Assembly: GCA_002478565.1 (NCBI GenBank)
Contig: DLPC01000016.1
Coordinates: 1 to 64,000 of the forward strand
Source: Flavobacteriales bacterium UBA7468
GTDB taxonomy: Bacteria > Bacteroidota > Bacteroidia > Flavobacteriales_D > Crocinitomicaceae
DNA: 64,000 bases
Direction: 5' to 3'
Shown: piece by piece, positions 35,963 through 44,841 of the stretch
Layout of the letters: every line of letters starts with the position of its first letter
How positions within the stretch are numbered: the stretch's first letter is position 1
Notes under the pieces: model-generated
What the model saw: the letters and a program-made list of their open reading frames with translations, nothing else
Told to the model about the DNA's origin: nothing
Database searches by the model: none
Made by a program: the position numbers and the translations under genes

Positions 35963-37549
35963 ATGCGCCAAATCTTTTTCTCAATTTTTACATTGTTGAG
36001 TTTCCTTACTTTCGGACAACAAAATAACAATGCCCTCAAGGCCTCGCAAAAACTCACAGAAGTTCTATTAAATGTAGAGCGATTTTATGTGGATGCACCA
36101 GATATTCCAAAAATGACCGAGTCTGCAATTGTCTCGTTGCTTGAAGAACTCGACCCGCATTCTACTTATATTCCCAAAGAAGAGCTTGACGATGCTCAAA
36201 TGACCATCAACGGTAGTTTTGTCGGTATTGGCGTTCGCTTTCAACTGATGAAAGATACCATAAGTGTTGTTGCTACAATCCCCGGCGGCCCCTCAGAAAA
36301 ATTAGGGATTTTACCAGGTGATCAAATCGTACAAGTGGATGGTGCAAATGTGGCGGGTATCGGTATCAAAAACGATCAAGTCAGACAAAAATTAATGGGT
36401 GACCTCGGTACAAAGGTGAAGGTAACAGTTAACCGCAAAGGCAAACTCCTAGATTTCAATATTACGCGAGATAAGATTCCTGTATTCTCTGTCGATGCTG
36501 CTTATATGATCGATAAAGAGATAGGCTACATCAAACTCAATAGTTTTTCTAAAACTACCGTTCAAGAAGTTCAATCGGCACTACAAAGCTTAAAAAGTCA
36601 AGGAATGAAAAGCCTCATTTTTGACTTGCAAAGCAATGGCGGTGGTCTTTTAGATGCCGCACACAAATTGGCCGACGAATTTTTGTCCGGAGAAAAACTG
36701 ATCGTTTATTCAGAGGGGAGGGCTCAGCCACGCTATGACTTGAAGGCTGGTAAAAAAGGCCTTTTTGAAGAGGGGCAGTTGATCATCCTTACCGATGAAT
36801 ACTCGGCAAGTGCCAGCGAGATTTTATCCGGTGCTATCCAAGACTGGGACCGCGGTCTGATTGTAGGTAGAAGATCTTACGGAAAAGGCTTGGTACAAAG
36901 ACCAATGGCCCTTAGTGATGGTTCTGAAATGCGCCTTACAATTGCTCGTTATTACACGCCAACGGGTCGACACATTCAAAAGCCTTACCAAGACACAGAG
37001 ACTTACCGCAAAGATCTCAATCAGCGCTATTTAAATGGTGAGTTTTTCCTTAAAGATTCGATCAAATTACCCGATTCGCTCATGTACAAAACGCTCAAAA
37101 CAAAAAGAACCGTATACGGCGGTGGCGGCATTATGCCTGATGTTTTTGTTGCCTTGGATACCACCGAGAGTTCGACCTATTTTGCAGAACTCATTCAAGG
37201 AGGACACGTCAATAGTTTTATCTTCAAATATGTCAATGCCAACCGCAAAGAGTTGCTGCAAAAATACCCGACTATCAAAGAGTTTAAGTCAGGTTTCACT
37301 TGTGATGAAGCATTTATGAAAGCGTTTTTTGATTTTGTAGCCCAAGAAGACAGCACGCTTATCTTCAATGCAGCAGACTACAAGCGCAGTGAACGTTTAT
37401 TGAAACTCAGACTCAAGTCTGTATTGGCCCAAGACCTCTGGGGAGCAAACGAAATGTTCCAAGTGTATAACGATACCAACGAAATCTTACAAGAGGCAAT
37501 TAAAGTATTACAAAACAAGTCTTATCAAAATTTTGAGCTCGAAAAATAG
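35963..37549 (+). CDS. S41-family C-terminal processing protease
   Basis: A 528-residue exported Ser/Lys protease of the CtpA/Prc type. Signal peptide about 1-18, an N-terminal helical segment with EELDPHSTYIPKEEL, a PDZ domain (about 80-165, GDQIVQVDGANVAG), then the S41 peptidase domain with GYIKLNSFSK, DLQSNGGGLLDAA and the catalytic serine region DEYSASASEIL (about residues 277-287) followed by GRRSYGKGLVQ. The C-terminal 170 residues are helical. It probably trims periplasmic or secreted proteins. ettA starts 5 nt downstream. Confidence 0.93.
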   Translation: MRQIFFSIFTLLSFLTFGQQNNNALKASQKLTEVLLNVERFYVDAPDIPKMTESAIVSLLEELDPHSTYIPKEELDDAQMTINGSFVGIGVRFQLMKDTISVVATIPGGPSEKLGILPGDQIVQVDGANVAGIGIKNDQVRQKLMGDLGTKVKVTVNRKGKLLDFNITRDKIPVFSVDAAYMIDKEIGYIKLNSFSKTTVQEVQSALQSLKSQGMKSLIFDLQSNGGGLLDAAHKLADEFLSGEKLIVYSEGRAQPRYDLKAGKKGLFEEGQLIILTDEYSASASEILSGAIQDWDRGLIVGRRSYGKGLVQRPMALSDGSEMRLTIARYYTPTGRHIQKPYQDTETYRKDLNQRYLNGEFFLKDSIKLPDSLMYKTLKTKRTVYGGGGIMPDVFVALDTTESSTYFAELIQGGHVNSFIFKYVNANRKELLQKYPTIKEFKSGFTCDEAFMKAFFDFVAQEDSTLIFNAADYKRSERLLKLRLKSVLAQDLWGANEMFQVYNDTNEILQEAIKVLQNKSYQNFELEK

Positions 37550-37554
37550 CATAT

Positions 37555-39237
37555 ATGTCAGACGATAAAAAAATCATTTTCTCCATGGTGGGTGTGTCAA
37601 AGGTGACACCTCAAGGAAAACAAATCATTAAAAATATTTACCTGTCGTTCTTTTATGGTGCCAAAATTGGCATCATAGGTCTGAATGGCTCTGGTAAATC
37701 TACGGTCATGAAAATCATAGCAGGCCTCGATAAATCTTTTCAAGGTGAGGTTGTGTTTTCACAGGGTTATTCCGTTGGCTACCTACCGCAAGAGCCAGAA
37801 CTTGATCCGAATAAAACGGTTAAAGAAATCGTCATGGAGGGTGCGCAAGAAATTGTCGATGTTCTTGCAGAATACGAAGAAATCAACAATGCCTTCATGG
37901 ACGAAGAAATCATGGCAGATCCAGATAAAATGGACAAACTGATTGCACGTCAAGGAGAAGTTCAAGATAAAATTGATGCCCTTGACGCCTGGGAGCTCGA
38001 TACCAAGCTGGAGCGAGCCATGGATGCCTTGCGTTGTCCGCCAGACGACCAACTCATTGGAACACTTTCCGGAGGTGAGCGTCGCCGTGTGGCTTTGTGT
38101 CGTTTACTTTTGCAAAACCCAGATGTACTACTCCTCGATGAGCCGACCAACCACCTAGATGCCGAATCTATTGATTGGCTAGAACAACACCTGCAACAGT
38201 ACAAGGGAACCGTTATTGCTGTCACCCACGACCGCTATTTCTTAGACAATGTAGCGGGTTGGATTCTCGAACTCGATAGAGGAGAGGGCATTCCGTGGAA
38301 AGGCAACTACACGTCATGGCTAGAACAAAAAGGAAAGCGTTTGCAAGAAGAGGAAAAAATGGAGTCCAAACGCCAAAAGATGTTGGCCCGAGAGTTAGAG
38401 TGGGTGCGTATGAACCCAAAGGCAAGACAAGCCAAAAGTAAAGCGCGTCTTCAAAACTACGACAAAATGTTATCCGAAGACAGCCGCGAAAAAGAAGCAC
38501 GACTTGAAATTCCGATTCCAAATGGTCCGCGCTTAGGAAACAACGTCATTGATGCTGTGCATGTAGCCAAAGCTTTTGGAGACAAACTACTCTACGACGA
38601 CCTCAATTTCAAATTGCCGCCAGCCGGTATCGTCGGTGTAATTGGGCCTAACGGAGCCGGCAAAACCACGATCTTTAAAATGATCATGAACGAATTGGCC
38701 CCGGATAAAGGCGAGTTCACTGTCGGTGAGACCGTTCAAATTGGCTATGTAGACCAATCTCATAAAGACATTCACCCTGACAAAACAGTTTTTGAAGTGG
38801 TTTCAAACGGCTTGGAGTATGTAGAGGTGGGTAACCAAAAAATCAATTCAAGAGCCTATTTATCAAAGTTTAACTTTAATGGTTCGGATCAAAATAAAAA
38901 AGTTGGTGTGCTATCAGGTGGAGAAAGAAACCGCCTGCATTTAGCCATGACACTCAAAACAGAAGCCAATGTCTTGTTGCTAGATGAGCCAACCAACGAC
39001 ATTGACGTCAATACTTTACGTGCTTTAGAAGAAGGTATTGAGAATTTTGCGGGTTGTGCTGTGGTTATTTCCCATGACCGCTGGTTCCTAGACAGAATTT
39101 GCACCCATATTTTAGCTTTTGAAGGCGATTCTCAAGTCTATTGGTTTGAAGGGTCTTATTCTGAATACGAAGAAAATCGCAAGAAACGCGTTGGCGATGC
39201 TGGCCCTAAACGCATCCGATACAGAAGTTTGAGTTAG
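37555..39237 (+). CDS. ettA: Energy-dependent translational throttle protein EttA
   Basis: A 560-residue ABC-F protein with two nucleotide-binding domains: Walker A GLNGSGKST (about 42-50) and GPNGAGKTT (about 364-372), with signatures LSGGERRRVAL and LSGGERNRLHL, and Walker B LLLDEPTNHLDAES and LLLDEPTNDIDV. The charged linker between domains (the EEEKMESKRQKML region) is the ribosome-contacting P-site tRNA interaction motif. EttA gates translation initiation by energy status; other ABC-F paralogues are less likely given length and the GVSKVTPQGKQ N-terminus. Confidence 0.94.
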   Translation: MSDDKKIIFSMVGVSKVTPQGKQIIKNIYLSFFYGAKIGIIGLNGSGKSTVMKIIAGLDKSFQGEVVFSQGYSVGYLPQEPELDPNKTVKEIVMEGAQEIVDVLAEYEEINNAFMDEEIMADPDKMDKLIARQGEVQDKIDALDAWELDTKLERAMDALRCPPDDQLIGTLSGGERRRVALCRLLLQNPDVLLLDEPTNHLDAESIDWLEQHLQQYKGTVIAVTHDRYFLDNVAGWILELDRGEGIPWKGNYTSWLEQKGKRLQEEEKMESKRQKMLARELEWVRMNPKARQAKSKARLQNYDKMLSEDSREKEARLEIPIPNGPRLGNNVIDAVHVAKAFGDKLLYDDLNFKLPPAGIVGVIGPNGAGKTTIFKMIMNELAPDKGEFTVGETVQIGYVDQSHKDIHPDKTVFEVVSNGLEYVEVGNQKINSRAYLSKFNFNGSDQNKKVGVLSGGERNRLHLAMTLKTEANVLLLDEPTNDIDVNTLRALEEGIENFAGCAVVISHDRWFLDRICTHILAFEGDSQVYWFEGSYSEYEENRKKRVGDAGPKRIRYRSLS

Positions 39238-39278
39238 TATTTTTTTAATACTTGATTTTTACGGGTGCTCTTAGTTTG

Positions 39279-40289
39279 TCAATGACAACTCCGTTGTTTC
39301 CAACGATTCAGCATTACGGGAAGGGAGTCTTTTTCTTGTGCTTCAATTTTTAACGGATCATTTTCATTGAACTGTCTCATATCTGGTTGCCCAGCATCTA
39401 CCCATGCTGTGTACCAAACGCTACTTACCATTAATATAGCTGCGCGCATGCGCCTTTCAACCATGCCATTAAGTTTGGAGTGGTATGCCTGGCAGAATTT
39501 TTGAGAATAAACTTTAGTCATAACGCTGCCACGCTGTTCAAAGCTGTATTTTTCAGCTTCTTTTATTTGAGCGCTGCACAATTTTTCAAACAGAAACACG
39601 CTGTCCAAGGCGGCATGTGAGGCAGCAACGGCCTGCCAAATTGTTTGTTGAACAGATTTCAAATAAGTAGCCTTTCCAATCCAATAGTTGTAATTGTTTG
39701 CTTCAAGCTCGACCAAACGGCTTTCCCAAAGTCCATGAATCCCATACTGATTGGTCAATTGACCATTATAATTTTGAGTTGTGTGTAAGGGAACATGTGC
39801 ATCTGCGATATAATGCCCAATTTCTGCGGCATTTTTCAAGATGAGCGCCAAATTTTTTTGTTCAAAAGCTTTTTGCAGTCGGTATTTCATATTGACGACA
39901 TGCCATGGAACAATTCCATGAGCCAATAGTGTGTCCTCGGCGTGGCAATCTTTGGCGGCTTGCCAATTTTGTGGGAGGTTCCAAAAAGGATTTTCTCCGC
40001 GCTTGTAATAGAAATCAAGATCGATGTAATGTCTGCAGGCTTCTGCTTCTTGGATATAACGACGTTGATCAGGAGCCACGGCTTGTGCAATGAGCTCGTG
40101 TTGATGTGTAATAAAGAAATGCTGCAATTCGAGGGGCAACAGGTACACCGCGAATTCATTGATGCGCTGATGTCCGGCAAAACCCCATTGTGCGCTTTGT
40201 TGTTGCTGGGCCCCTGAAAACAAAAAAATCAAGCCTATGAATAGTGGCTTATAGCAGTGTTTAAGCGTTGTGTTTAATAAGTTTGCCAT
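39279..40289 (-). CDS. S1/P1-nuclease-like zinc-dependent phospholipase C family protein
   Basis: A 336-residue exported protein. After a signal segment, the likely mature start WGFAGHQRINEFA (Trp35, His40) fits the S1/P1 nuclease and zinc phospholipase C fold, where the N-terminal Trp ligates zinc. Further metal-ligand motifs are EIGHYIADAHVPLHTTQNYNG and GIHGLWESRL. It probably hydrolyses phosphodiesters outside the cytoplasm, but nucleic acid or phospholipid substrate is undecided. The start codon lies inside the 3' end of the comB-like gene (29-nt overlap), so it may be coupled to it. Confidence 0.8.
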   Translation of the reverse strand: MANLLNTTLKHCYKPLFIGLIFLFSGAQQQQSAQWGFAGHQRINEFAVYLLPLELQHFFITHQHELIAQAVAPDQRRYIQEAEACRHYIDLDFYYKRGENPFWNLPQNWQAAKDCHAEDTLLAHGIVPWHVVNMKYRLQKAFEQKNLALILKNAAEIGHYIADAHVPLHTTQNYNGQLTNQYGIHGLWESRLVELEANNYNYWIGKATYLKSVQQTIWQAVAASHAALDSVFLFEKLCSAQIKEAEKYSFEQRGSVMTKVYSQKFCQAYHSKLNGMVERRMRAAILMVSSVWYTAWVDAGQPDMRQFNENDPLKIEAQEKDSLPVMLNRWKQRSCH

Positions 40290-40986
40290 CTTTAAGTATT
40301 GGAATGACCTCCGTTTGATTTGGAGTCAGACAATACTTGATGTCTTCGTTGAGATTGAGGTTTTTGAGGCGTCTGCGATGCGAACTCGACTTCAAGTAGC
40401 CAAAGTAATTGTCTTTGGCCGAAAGGTATAAATACTTGGCAGCAATAGAAGAGTCTTCATCAGAAATGTAGTTACCCGTTCCGATTAAATACTGACAAAT
40501 TGCTCCTGCACAGATCGTGTCTTCAAGGTTGAACTTGTCTTGCCAACCTGAACACAAGCAAAGTACATTTTTATCTTGGGTAGCGAGCCATTTGCAAAGT
40601 GCATCTAGATTTAAGAAAGAACCAACAACTACAATTTCAGCATCTTTGGCAACATCCAAAGACTTCGTGCCATTGGTCGTGGTTAAAACAACGTCTTGTC
40701 CCTTGAAATCTTCACGCATGTAGGAGAAAGGAGAATTTCCGAAGTCAAAACCATCTACAATTTGACCTTTGCGTTCTGCACCCGCTAAAAATCCTTTTTG
40801 TTTGTATTCCCAAGCTTCTTCAACAGTAGGGACAGGAATGATTGAATTGATGCCGTTGTCAAAAGCAGCACAAATTGCTGAAGTAGCACGTAATACGTCG
40901 ATTACAACGACAATTTCAAATTCATCTTTGTAATAGGGGTATTCTCCGGGCGTGAAGCAGACCTCCACATGTTTTCTTAAATCCAT
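40261..40986 (-). CDS. comB: 2-phosphosulfolactate phosphatase (ComB) family protein
   Basis: A 241-residue ComB-family protein. VVVIDVLRATSAICAAF, GFDFGNSPFSYM, VVLTTTNGTKSLDVA and LCSGWQDKFNLEDTICAGAI are the family's conserved blocks. In archaea ComB makes sulfolactate for coenzyme M; Bacteroidota lack coenzyme M, so sulfolactate handling or another phosphatase role is likely here. It sits upstream of the S1/P1-like gene and has a TAACTTTG box 4 nt before the ATG. Confidence 0.85.
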   Translation of the reverse strand: MDLRKHVEVCFTPGEYPYYKDEFEIVVVIDVLRATSAICAAFDNGINSIIPVPTVEEAWEYKQKGFLAGAERKGQIVDGFDFGNSPFSYMREDFKGQDVVLTTTNGTKSLDVAKDAEIVVVGSFLNLDALCKWLATQDKNVLCLCSGWQDKFNLEDTICAGAICQYLIGTGNYISDEDSSIAAKYLYLSAKDNYFGYLKSSSHRRRLKNLNLNEDIKYCLTPNQTEVIPILKDGKLIKHNA

Positions 40987-40990
40987 GATA

Positions 40991-40998
40991 CAAAGTTA
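40991..40998 (-). promoter_or_regulatory. -7 box TAACTTTG, 4 nt before the comB-like ATG
   Basis: A perfect minus-strand TAnnTTTG with only 4 nt to the start codon. No -33 TTG is at the usual distance; the terminator of the upstream gene occupies that stretch. Confidence 0.5.
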
Positions 40999-41010
40999 AA
41001 AATAAAGCAA

Positions 41011-41038
41011 TAAAAAAGGGGAGCCGAAGCTCCCCTTT
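41011..41038 (-). terminator. Intrinsic terminator of the barrel-protein gene
   Basis: Perfect 10-bp stem AAAGGGGAGC/GCTCCCCTTT with loop CGAA (TTCG on the minus strand, a very stable tetraloop). Read on the minus strand it is followed by TTTTTT. It ends the 41.1-41.8 kb gene before the comB-like gene. Confidence 0.9.
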
Positions 41039-41059
41039 GCATTTTAAGGTGTTGATTGC

Positions 41060-41800
41060 TTAGAATCTCCAACCAATGCGTACAGATCCGTGAGCAGCAC
41101 CAATGTTGGTGTAAGTCATGGTGTTTCCAAGCGTAGTATACGTAGTTGGAGTTGCAGATGCTGGCGTAGTTACGTTTTTAACTACGTCATCGTTGGTCAC
41201 TGCAGTACTTGTTAAGTTTAATTCAAGACCTAAATAAAGGTTATCAGCTACATAGTAATCAAAACCAGCGCCTAGGCCCCAACTGAATGTACTGTAGCCA
41301 CCCGCAGCGGTAACAGAAAAACCATTTGCGTAAGTGAGGTCTGAAGTAGGGTCAAGTGGATTGGAGTAGAATACATTTGTCCAAGTTTGTTCTTCAGATC
41401 CACTACCAAACCCGATGTTTGCTGTGAAATAAGGCGACATTTTGTCTGTTCCTGCGAGGTGGTATTCTGCGCCCAATTTCAAATCCCATGCGCTACGTGC
41501 GATGTCGACTGTTCCGCTTTCACCACCTGCAGTAGGGTTGACGTAATAATGCGTCTCCTTACTTGGTGTGCTTACTACAGCAGATCCATCACCACCAAAG
41601 CCAAACTGCACACGAGCTGCAATATTGTCTGTGGCAAAATAGCGCAAGCGTAAAGAAGGCGCTGTAAAGCTCATACCATTGCTGGTATTAAGGTTAGCTA
41701 ATCCTTCCAATGAATAACGTGCGTCATCACTAGCAGGCTTTTGAGCAAACAAAGACCCAGTCAATGTTAAAGCTCCTACAAAAATCATTAGTTTTTTCAT
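41060..41800 (-). CDS. Outer-membrane beta-barrel protein under the sugar-locus operator
   Basis: A 246-residue protein from ATG 41800 (MKKLMIFVGALTLTGSLFAQ), a clear signal peptide. The rest alternates strand-like and turn segments typical of an OmpA/OmpW-like or porin-family 8-strand barrel and ends with SVRIGWRF, a C-terminal Phe outer-membrane signature. The LacI-type operator ACGCAAACGATTGCGT is in its promoter region 31 nt upstream of the ATG. This links it to the sugar locus at 27.5-34.3 kb; a role in sugar passage is inference. Confidence 0.8.
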   Translation of the reverse strand: MKKLMIFVGALTLTGSLFAQKPASDDARYSLEGLANLNTSNGMSFTAPSLRLRYFATDNIAARVQFGFGGDGSAVVSTPSKETHYYVNPTAGGESGTVDIARSAWDLKLGAEYHLAGTDKMSPYFTANIGFGSGSEEQTWTNVFYSNPLDPTSDLTYANGFSVTAAGGYSTFSWGLGAGFDYYVADNLYLGLELNLTSTAVTNDDVVKNVTTPASATPTTYTTLGNTMTYTNIGAAHGSVRIGWRF

Positions 41801-41823
41801 AGTTGTTTGTTTTATGGTTTGGT

Positions 41824-41846
41824 CGAATGTACGCAAACGATTGCGT
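41824..41846 (-). promoter_or_regulatory. LacI-type operator within the barrel gene promoter
   Basis: ACGCAAACGATTGCGT (41831-41846) is a near-perfect palindrome (14 of 16 positions) sharing the core GCAAACGATTGC with the three operators at 28570-28605. On the minus strand it lies between a TTTG (-33 candidate, about 41855-41858) and TACATTCG (41824-41831), a one-mismatch -7 box, the classic position for repression. Confidence 0.75.
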
Positions 41847-41889
41847 CAATGTTTCAAAAAAAGACGCACAAACAACTGTTAATAATAAT

Positions 41890-43665
41890 TTAAGACAGGG
41901 TGTTTTTAGCCTCGAGCTCTTGCTGTAACTGCAATTGATACATATCAAAATAGGCTCCTTTTTGACTCAAAAGTTCGGTGTGGGATCCCGCTTCAGTGAT
42001 GCGGCCAGCAACTAAAACGATGATTTTTGTTGCATTTCGGATGGTGGAAATGCGGTGAGACACAATGATTGTGGCCCTATTTTTTGAAAAATTCTGTAGT
42101 TCTTGTAAGATAATTTCTTCAGTTTCAGTATCTACTGCGCTCAGGCAGTCGTCTAAAACGAGTAATTTGGGATTGCGCAGTAAGGCGCGAGCAATAGAAA
42201 TGCGTTGTTTTTGACCTCCGCTCAAATTGACACCTCTTTCACCAAGAATGGTATCAAAACCATGTTCAAATTCTTCGATATTGTGCAAAACGTGCGCGCT
42301 TTTACATACTGCTCTTAGTTCTTCAAGTTTTAATTGCTCGGCATTTTCTGAACCGAATTTGAGGTTGTTGGCAATCGTGTCAGAAAACAAAAATACATCT
42401 TGAGGAACTAGTGCAATTTCATTTCGGTATTGACTTAAGGAGAGTAGTCTTAAATCTTGCTCACCTATGTTTATGCATCCTGACGAAGGGTCAAAGTGCC
42501 GGGCGACTAAACTGCAAATGGTAGATTTACCGCTTCCTGTTTGGCCAACGATGGCAAGTGTTTCTCCGGGTTTCACACTGAAAGAAATATCGTGTAGTAC
42601 AGGTTGCTCGGCATTTTCATATTGAAAACCAACATGCTCAAAAACAATACCTTGCTCGAGTAGAGGAGTAAGGGTTTGATCGTCTTTGATTTTTGGTTTG
42701 GTTTGCAAAAATTCGTTGATACGCTGCTGAGATGCTGCGGCGCGCTGAATGATTGATGAAATCCAGCCAAGACTTGCAAAGGGCCATGTCAAGTTCGTGA
42801 CATACATAATGAATGCTACAATACCACCAACGGTCATTTTCTTTTCAAAGGTGAGTAGTCCTCCATAGTAAATGGCGATCATGGAGCTGAGTCCGATCAA
42901 AAAGATGATAGTCGGGCTAAAAAAAGCATTGACTAAAACCAAACGCATGCTTTGTTTTTTATAGCGCTCAGCAGATTCACTCACTTTATCAGCTACTTGT
43001 TGTTCGCGTTGATAAGCCTTGATAATGCGAATTCCAGAGAATGATTCTTGGGCTAAAGTACTCAAGAAAGATTGTTCTTTTTGAACTTCAAGGCTCATTT
43101 TGTTCATAGTAGAAGAGACCTTGTAGATCAGAATAGACATAATGGGAAGTGGGATAAGGACGTAAAAAGTTAGACTCGGAGAAATACTAACCATTTTGGT
43201 AACAATCAAAATAAAAGAAACCACTAGGTTTATGGTATACATGATGCCAGGCCCAGCATACATGCGCACCAAACCGACATCTTCAGAAATGCGGTTCATG
43301 AGGTCACCGGTGGCATTCTTTTTATAGAAACTTTGGTCTAGTACCTGGTATTTGTTGTAGATTTCGTTTTTGAGGTCGTACTCGATGAATCGAGACATAA
43401 CAATGATAGTCTGGCGCATTAAAAAAAGAAAGAAACCTTTTAGTAATGAAAATCCCATGTATATGCCACCAAGTTCAAGGGCAAGATAGAGGTAGTCTGT
43501 TTTGGTTTGAAGGCTGAGATTACTTTGAAAGCGGTCTATGGATTCACTAAAAAATGCAGGCATCTGAACGCCAAAATAGTTGCTGATGACCGTAAACAAG
43601 ATGCCAAGTAGAAAGCGCCATTTGTACTTCTTAAAGTATTTATTGATGTATCGAAGGGACTTCAT
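41890..43665 (-). CDS. ABC exporter, fused membrane and ATPase domains (MsbA-like)
   Basis: A 591-residue half-transporter. Six membrane helices occupy about residues 15-310, including a TGDLMNRISED coupling-helix region. The ATPase follows with Walker A GQTGSGKST (about residue 372), Q-loop VPQDVFLFSD, signature LSGGQKQRISIARAL, Walker B LLVLDDCLSAVD and the H-loop VSHRIST. The usual Glu after Walker B is Cys here (LDDCLSAVD): the catalytic base position, normally Glu, is replaced, which is seen in heterodimeric ABC exporters with one degenerate site. It may therefore need a partner. Substrate (lipid or drug) unknown. Confidence 0.87.
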   Translation of the reverse strand: MKSLRYINKYFKKYKWRFLLGILFTVISNYFGVQMPAFFSESIDRFQSNLSLQTKTDYLYLALELGGIYMGFSLLKGFFLFLMRQTIIVMSRFIEYDLKNEIYNKYQVLDQSFYKKNATGDLMNRISEDVGLVRMYAGPGIMYTINLVVSFILIVTKMVSISPSLTFYVLIPLPIMSILIYKVSSTMNKMSLEVQKEQSFLSTLAQESFSGIRIIKAYQREQQVADKVSESAERYKKQSMRLVLVNAFFSPTIIFLIGLSSMIAIYYGGLLTFEKKMTVGGIVAFIMYVTNLTWPFASLGWISSIIQRAAASQQRINEFLQTKPKIKDDQTLTPLLEQGIVFEHVGFQYENAEQPVLHDISFSVKPGETLAIVGQTGSGKSTICSLVARHFDPSSGCINIGEQDLRLLSLSQYRNEIALVPQDVFLFSDTIANNLKFGSENAEQLKLEELRAVCKSAHVLHNIEEFEHGFDTILGERGVNLSGGQKQRISIARALLRNPKLLVLDDCLSAVDTETEEIILQELQNFSKNRATIIVSHRISTIRNATKIIVLVAGRITEAGSHTELLSQKGAYFDMYQLQLQQELEAKNTLS

Positions 43666-43747
43666 GGTTTTTTTCTACTTTTGCCAAGCTATTTGACTTG
43701 CAAATTTACGTCAAATAAGAATTAGTGAACGAACTCATTTCAAAAAC

Positions 43748-44839
43748 ATGTCTGAATTGACAATATCTCCGTTGGTTGATTCCTCCTTGAATCCCATTCT
43801 TCAACCCATGGCTGCCATGGGGCACGAACAAATATTATTTTGTAACGACAAAGCAACTGGATTAAAAGCAATCATTGCCGTACACAACACCGTACTCGGA
43901 CCAGCCTTAGGCGGAACACGTATGTGGATGTATCAAAATGAGCAAGAGGCTTTGACCGACGTATTGCGTCTTTCACGTGGTATGACCTACAAGAACGCCA
44001 TTTCAAATTTGAATTTAGGTGGTGGTAAAGCAGTGATCATCGGTGACTCCAAAACCATGAAATCAGAAGCCTTATTCAGAAGATTTGGTCGCTTTGTCAA
44101 TGCTTTGGCAGGGTCGTATATCACAGCTGAAGATGTTGGTATTTCACCTGAAGATATGGTGCACGTAAGCAAAGAAACGAATTACGTGGTGGGTTTACCC
44201 GGAAAAAGTGGAGACCCATCGCCGGTTACAGCTTTTGGTGTCTACATGGGTATGAAAGCTGCTGCAAAACACCAATTTGGTTCTGATAGTTTGACAGGGA
44301 AAAAAATCGCTGTTCAAGGAATTGGTCATGTGGGTGCCTATCTAGTAGGTCATTTAGTGGCAGAAGGCGCTGATGTTACCATTACAGATATCAACCAAGA
44401 GGCGCTCAAGAAATTAAGTGCTCAACACGGTGTAAAAGTAGTAGCGCCTGAACTCATTTACGGCATCGATATGGATATTTATGCACCTTGCGCACTTGGT
44501 GCTACCGTAAATGATGCTACTTTAGAACAACTAAAGTGTTCGGTTATTGCCGGTGCTGCCAATAATCAATTGAAGGAAGAGGCCAAGCATGGGCAAATTT
44601 TAATGGACCGCGGCATTATCTATGCACCAGACTACGCGCTCAATGCGGGCGGTGTGATCAACTGTTTCTCTGAGGTTGAAGGTTTGTCTTTAGAATGGGC
44701 CAAGCAAAAAGCTGAAGAAATTTACACTACCATTGATAACATTTTAGCTCGTTCTAAACAAGAGGGCTTGCCGAGTTATCAGGTAGCCAATCGCATGGCC
44801 GAAGAACGCGTACAATCTAAAGGCAGTCTTAACATCTAA
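43748..44839 (+). CDS. Glu/Leu/Phe/Val dehydrogenase family enzyme
   Basis: A 363-residue NAD-dependent amino-acid dehydrogenase, most like leucine dehydrogenase. The catalytic lysines are in GGTRMWMYQNEQEAL and NLNLGGGKAVIIGD, and the Rossmann nucleotide-binding segment is VQGIGHVGAYLVGHL (about residues 190-204). YAPDYALNAGGVINCFSE is the conserved C-terminal block. It would deaminate branched-chain amino acids and feed breakdown of leucine, consistent with the methylcrotonyl-CoA-type carboxylase at 2.2-3.8 kb. nusB begins 2 nt after its stop. Confidence 0.9.
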   Translation: MSELTISPLVDSSLNPILQPMAAMGHEQILFCNDKATGLKAIIAVHNTVLGPALGGTRMWMYQNEQEALTDVLRLSRGMTYKNAISNLNLGGGKAVIIGDSKTMKSEALFRRFGRFVNALAGSYITAEDVGISPEDMVHVSKETNYVVGLPGKSGDPSPVTAFGVYMGMKAAAKHQFGSDSLTGKKIAVQGIGHVGAYLVGHLVAEGADVTITDINQEALKKLSAQHGVKVVAPELIYGIDMDIYAPCALGATVNDATLEQLKCSVIAGAANNQLKEEAKHGQILMDRGIIYAPDYALNAGGVINCFSEVEGLSLEWAKQKAEEIYTTIDNILARSKQEGLPSYQVANRMAEERVQSKGSLNI

Positions 44840-44841
44840 TT

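Noticed and set aside
38222..38521. Several long frames on the opposite strand of ettA.
   Set aside because: They are shadows of the well-supported ettA frame, with no family motifs, promoters or start signals of their own.
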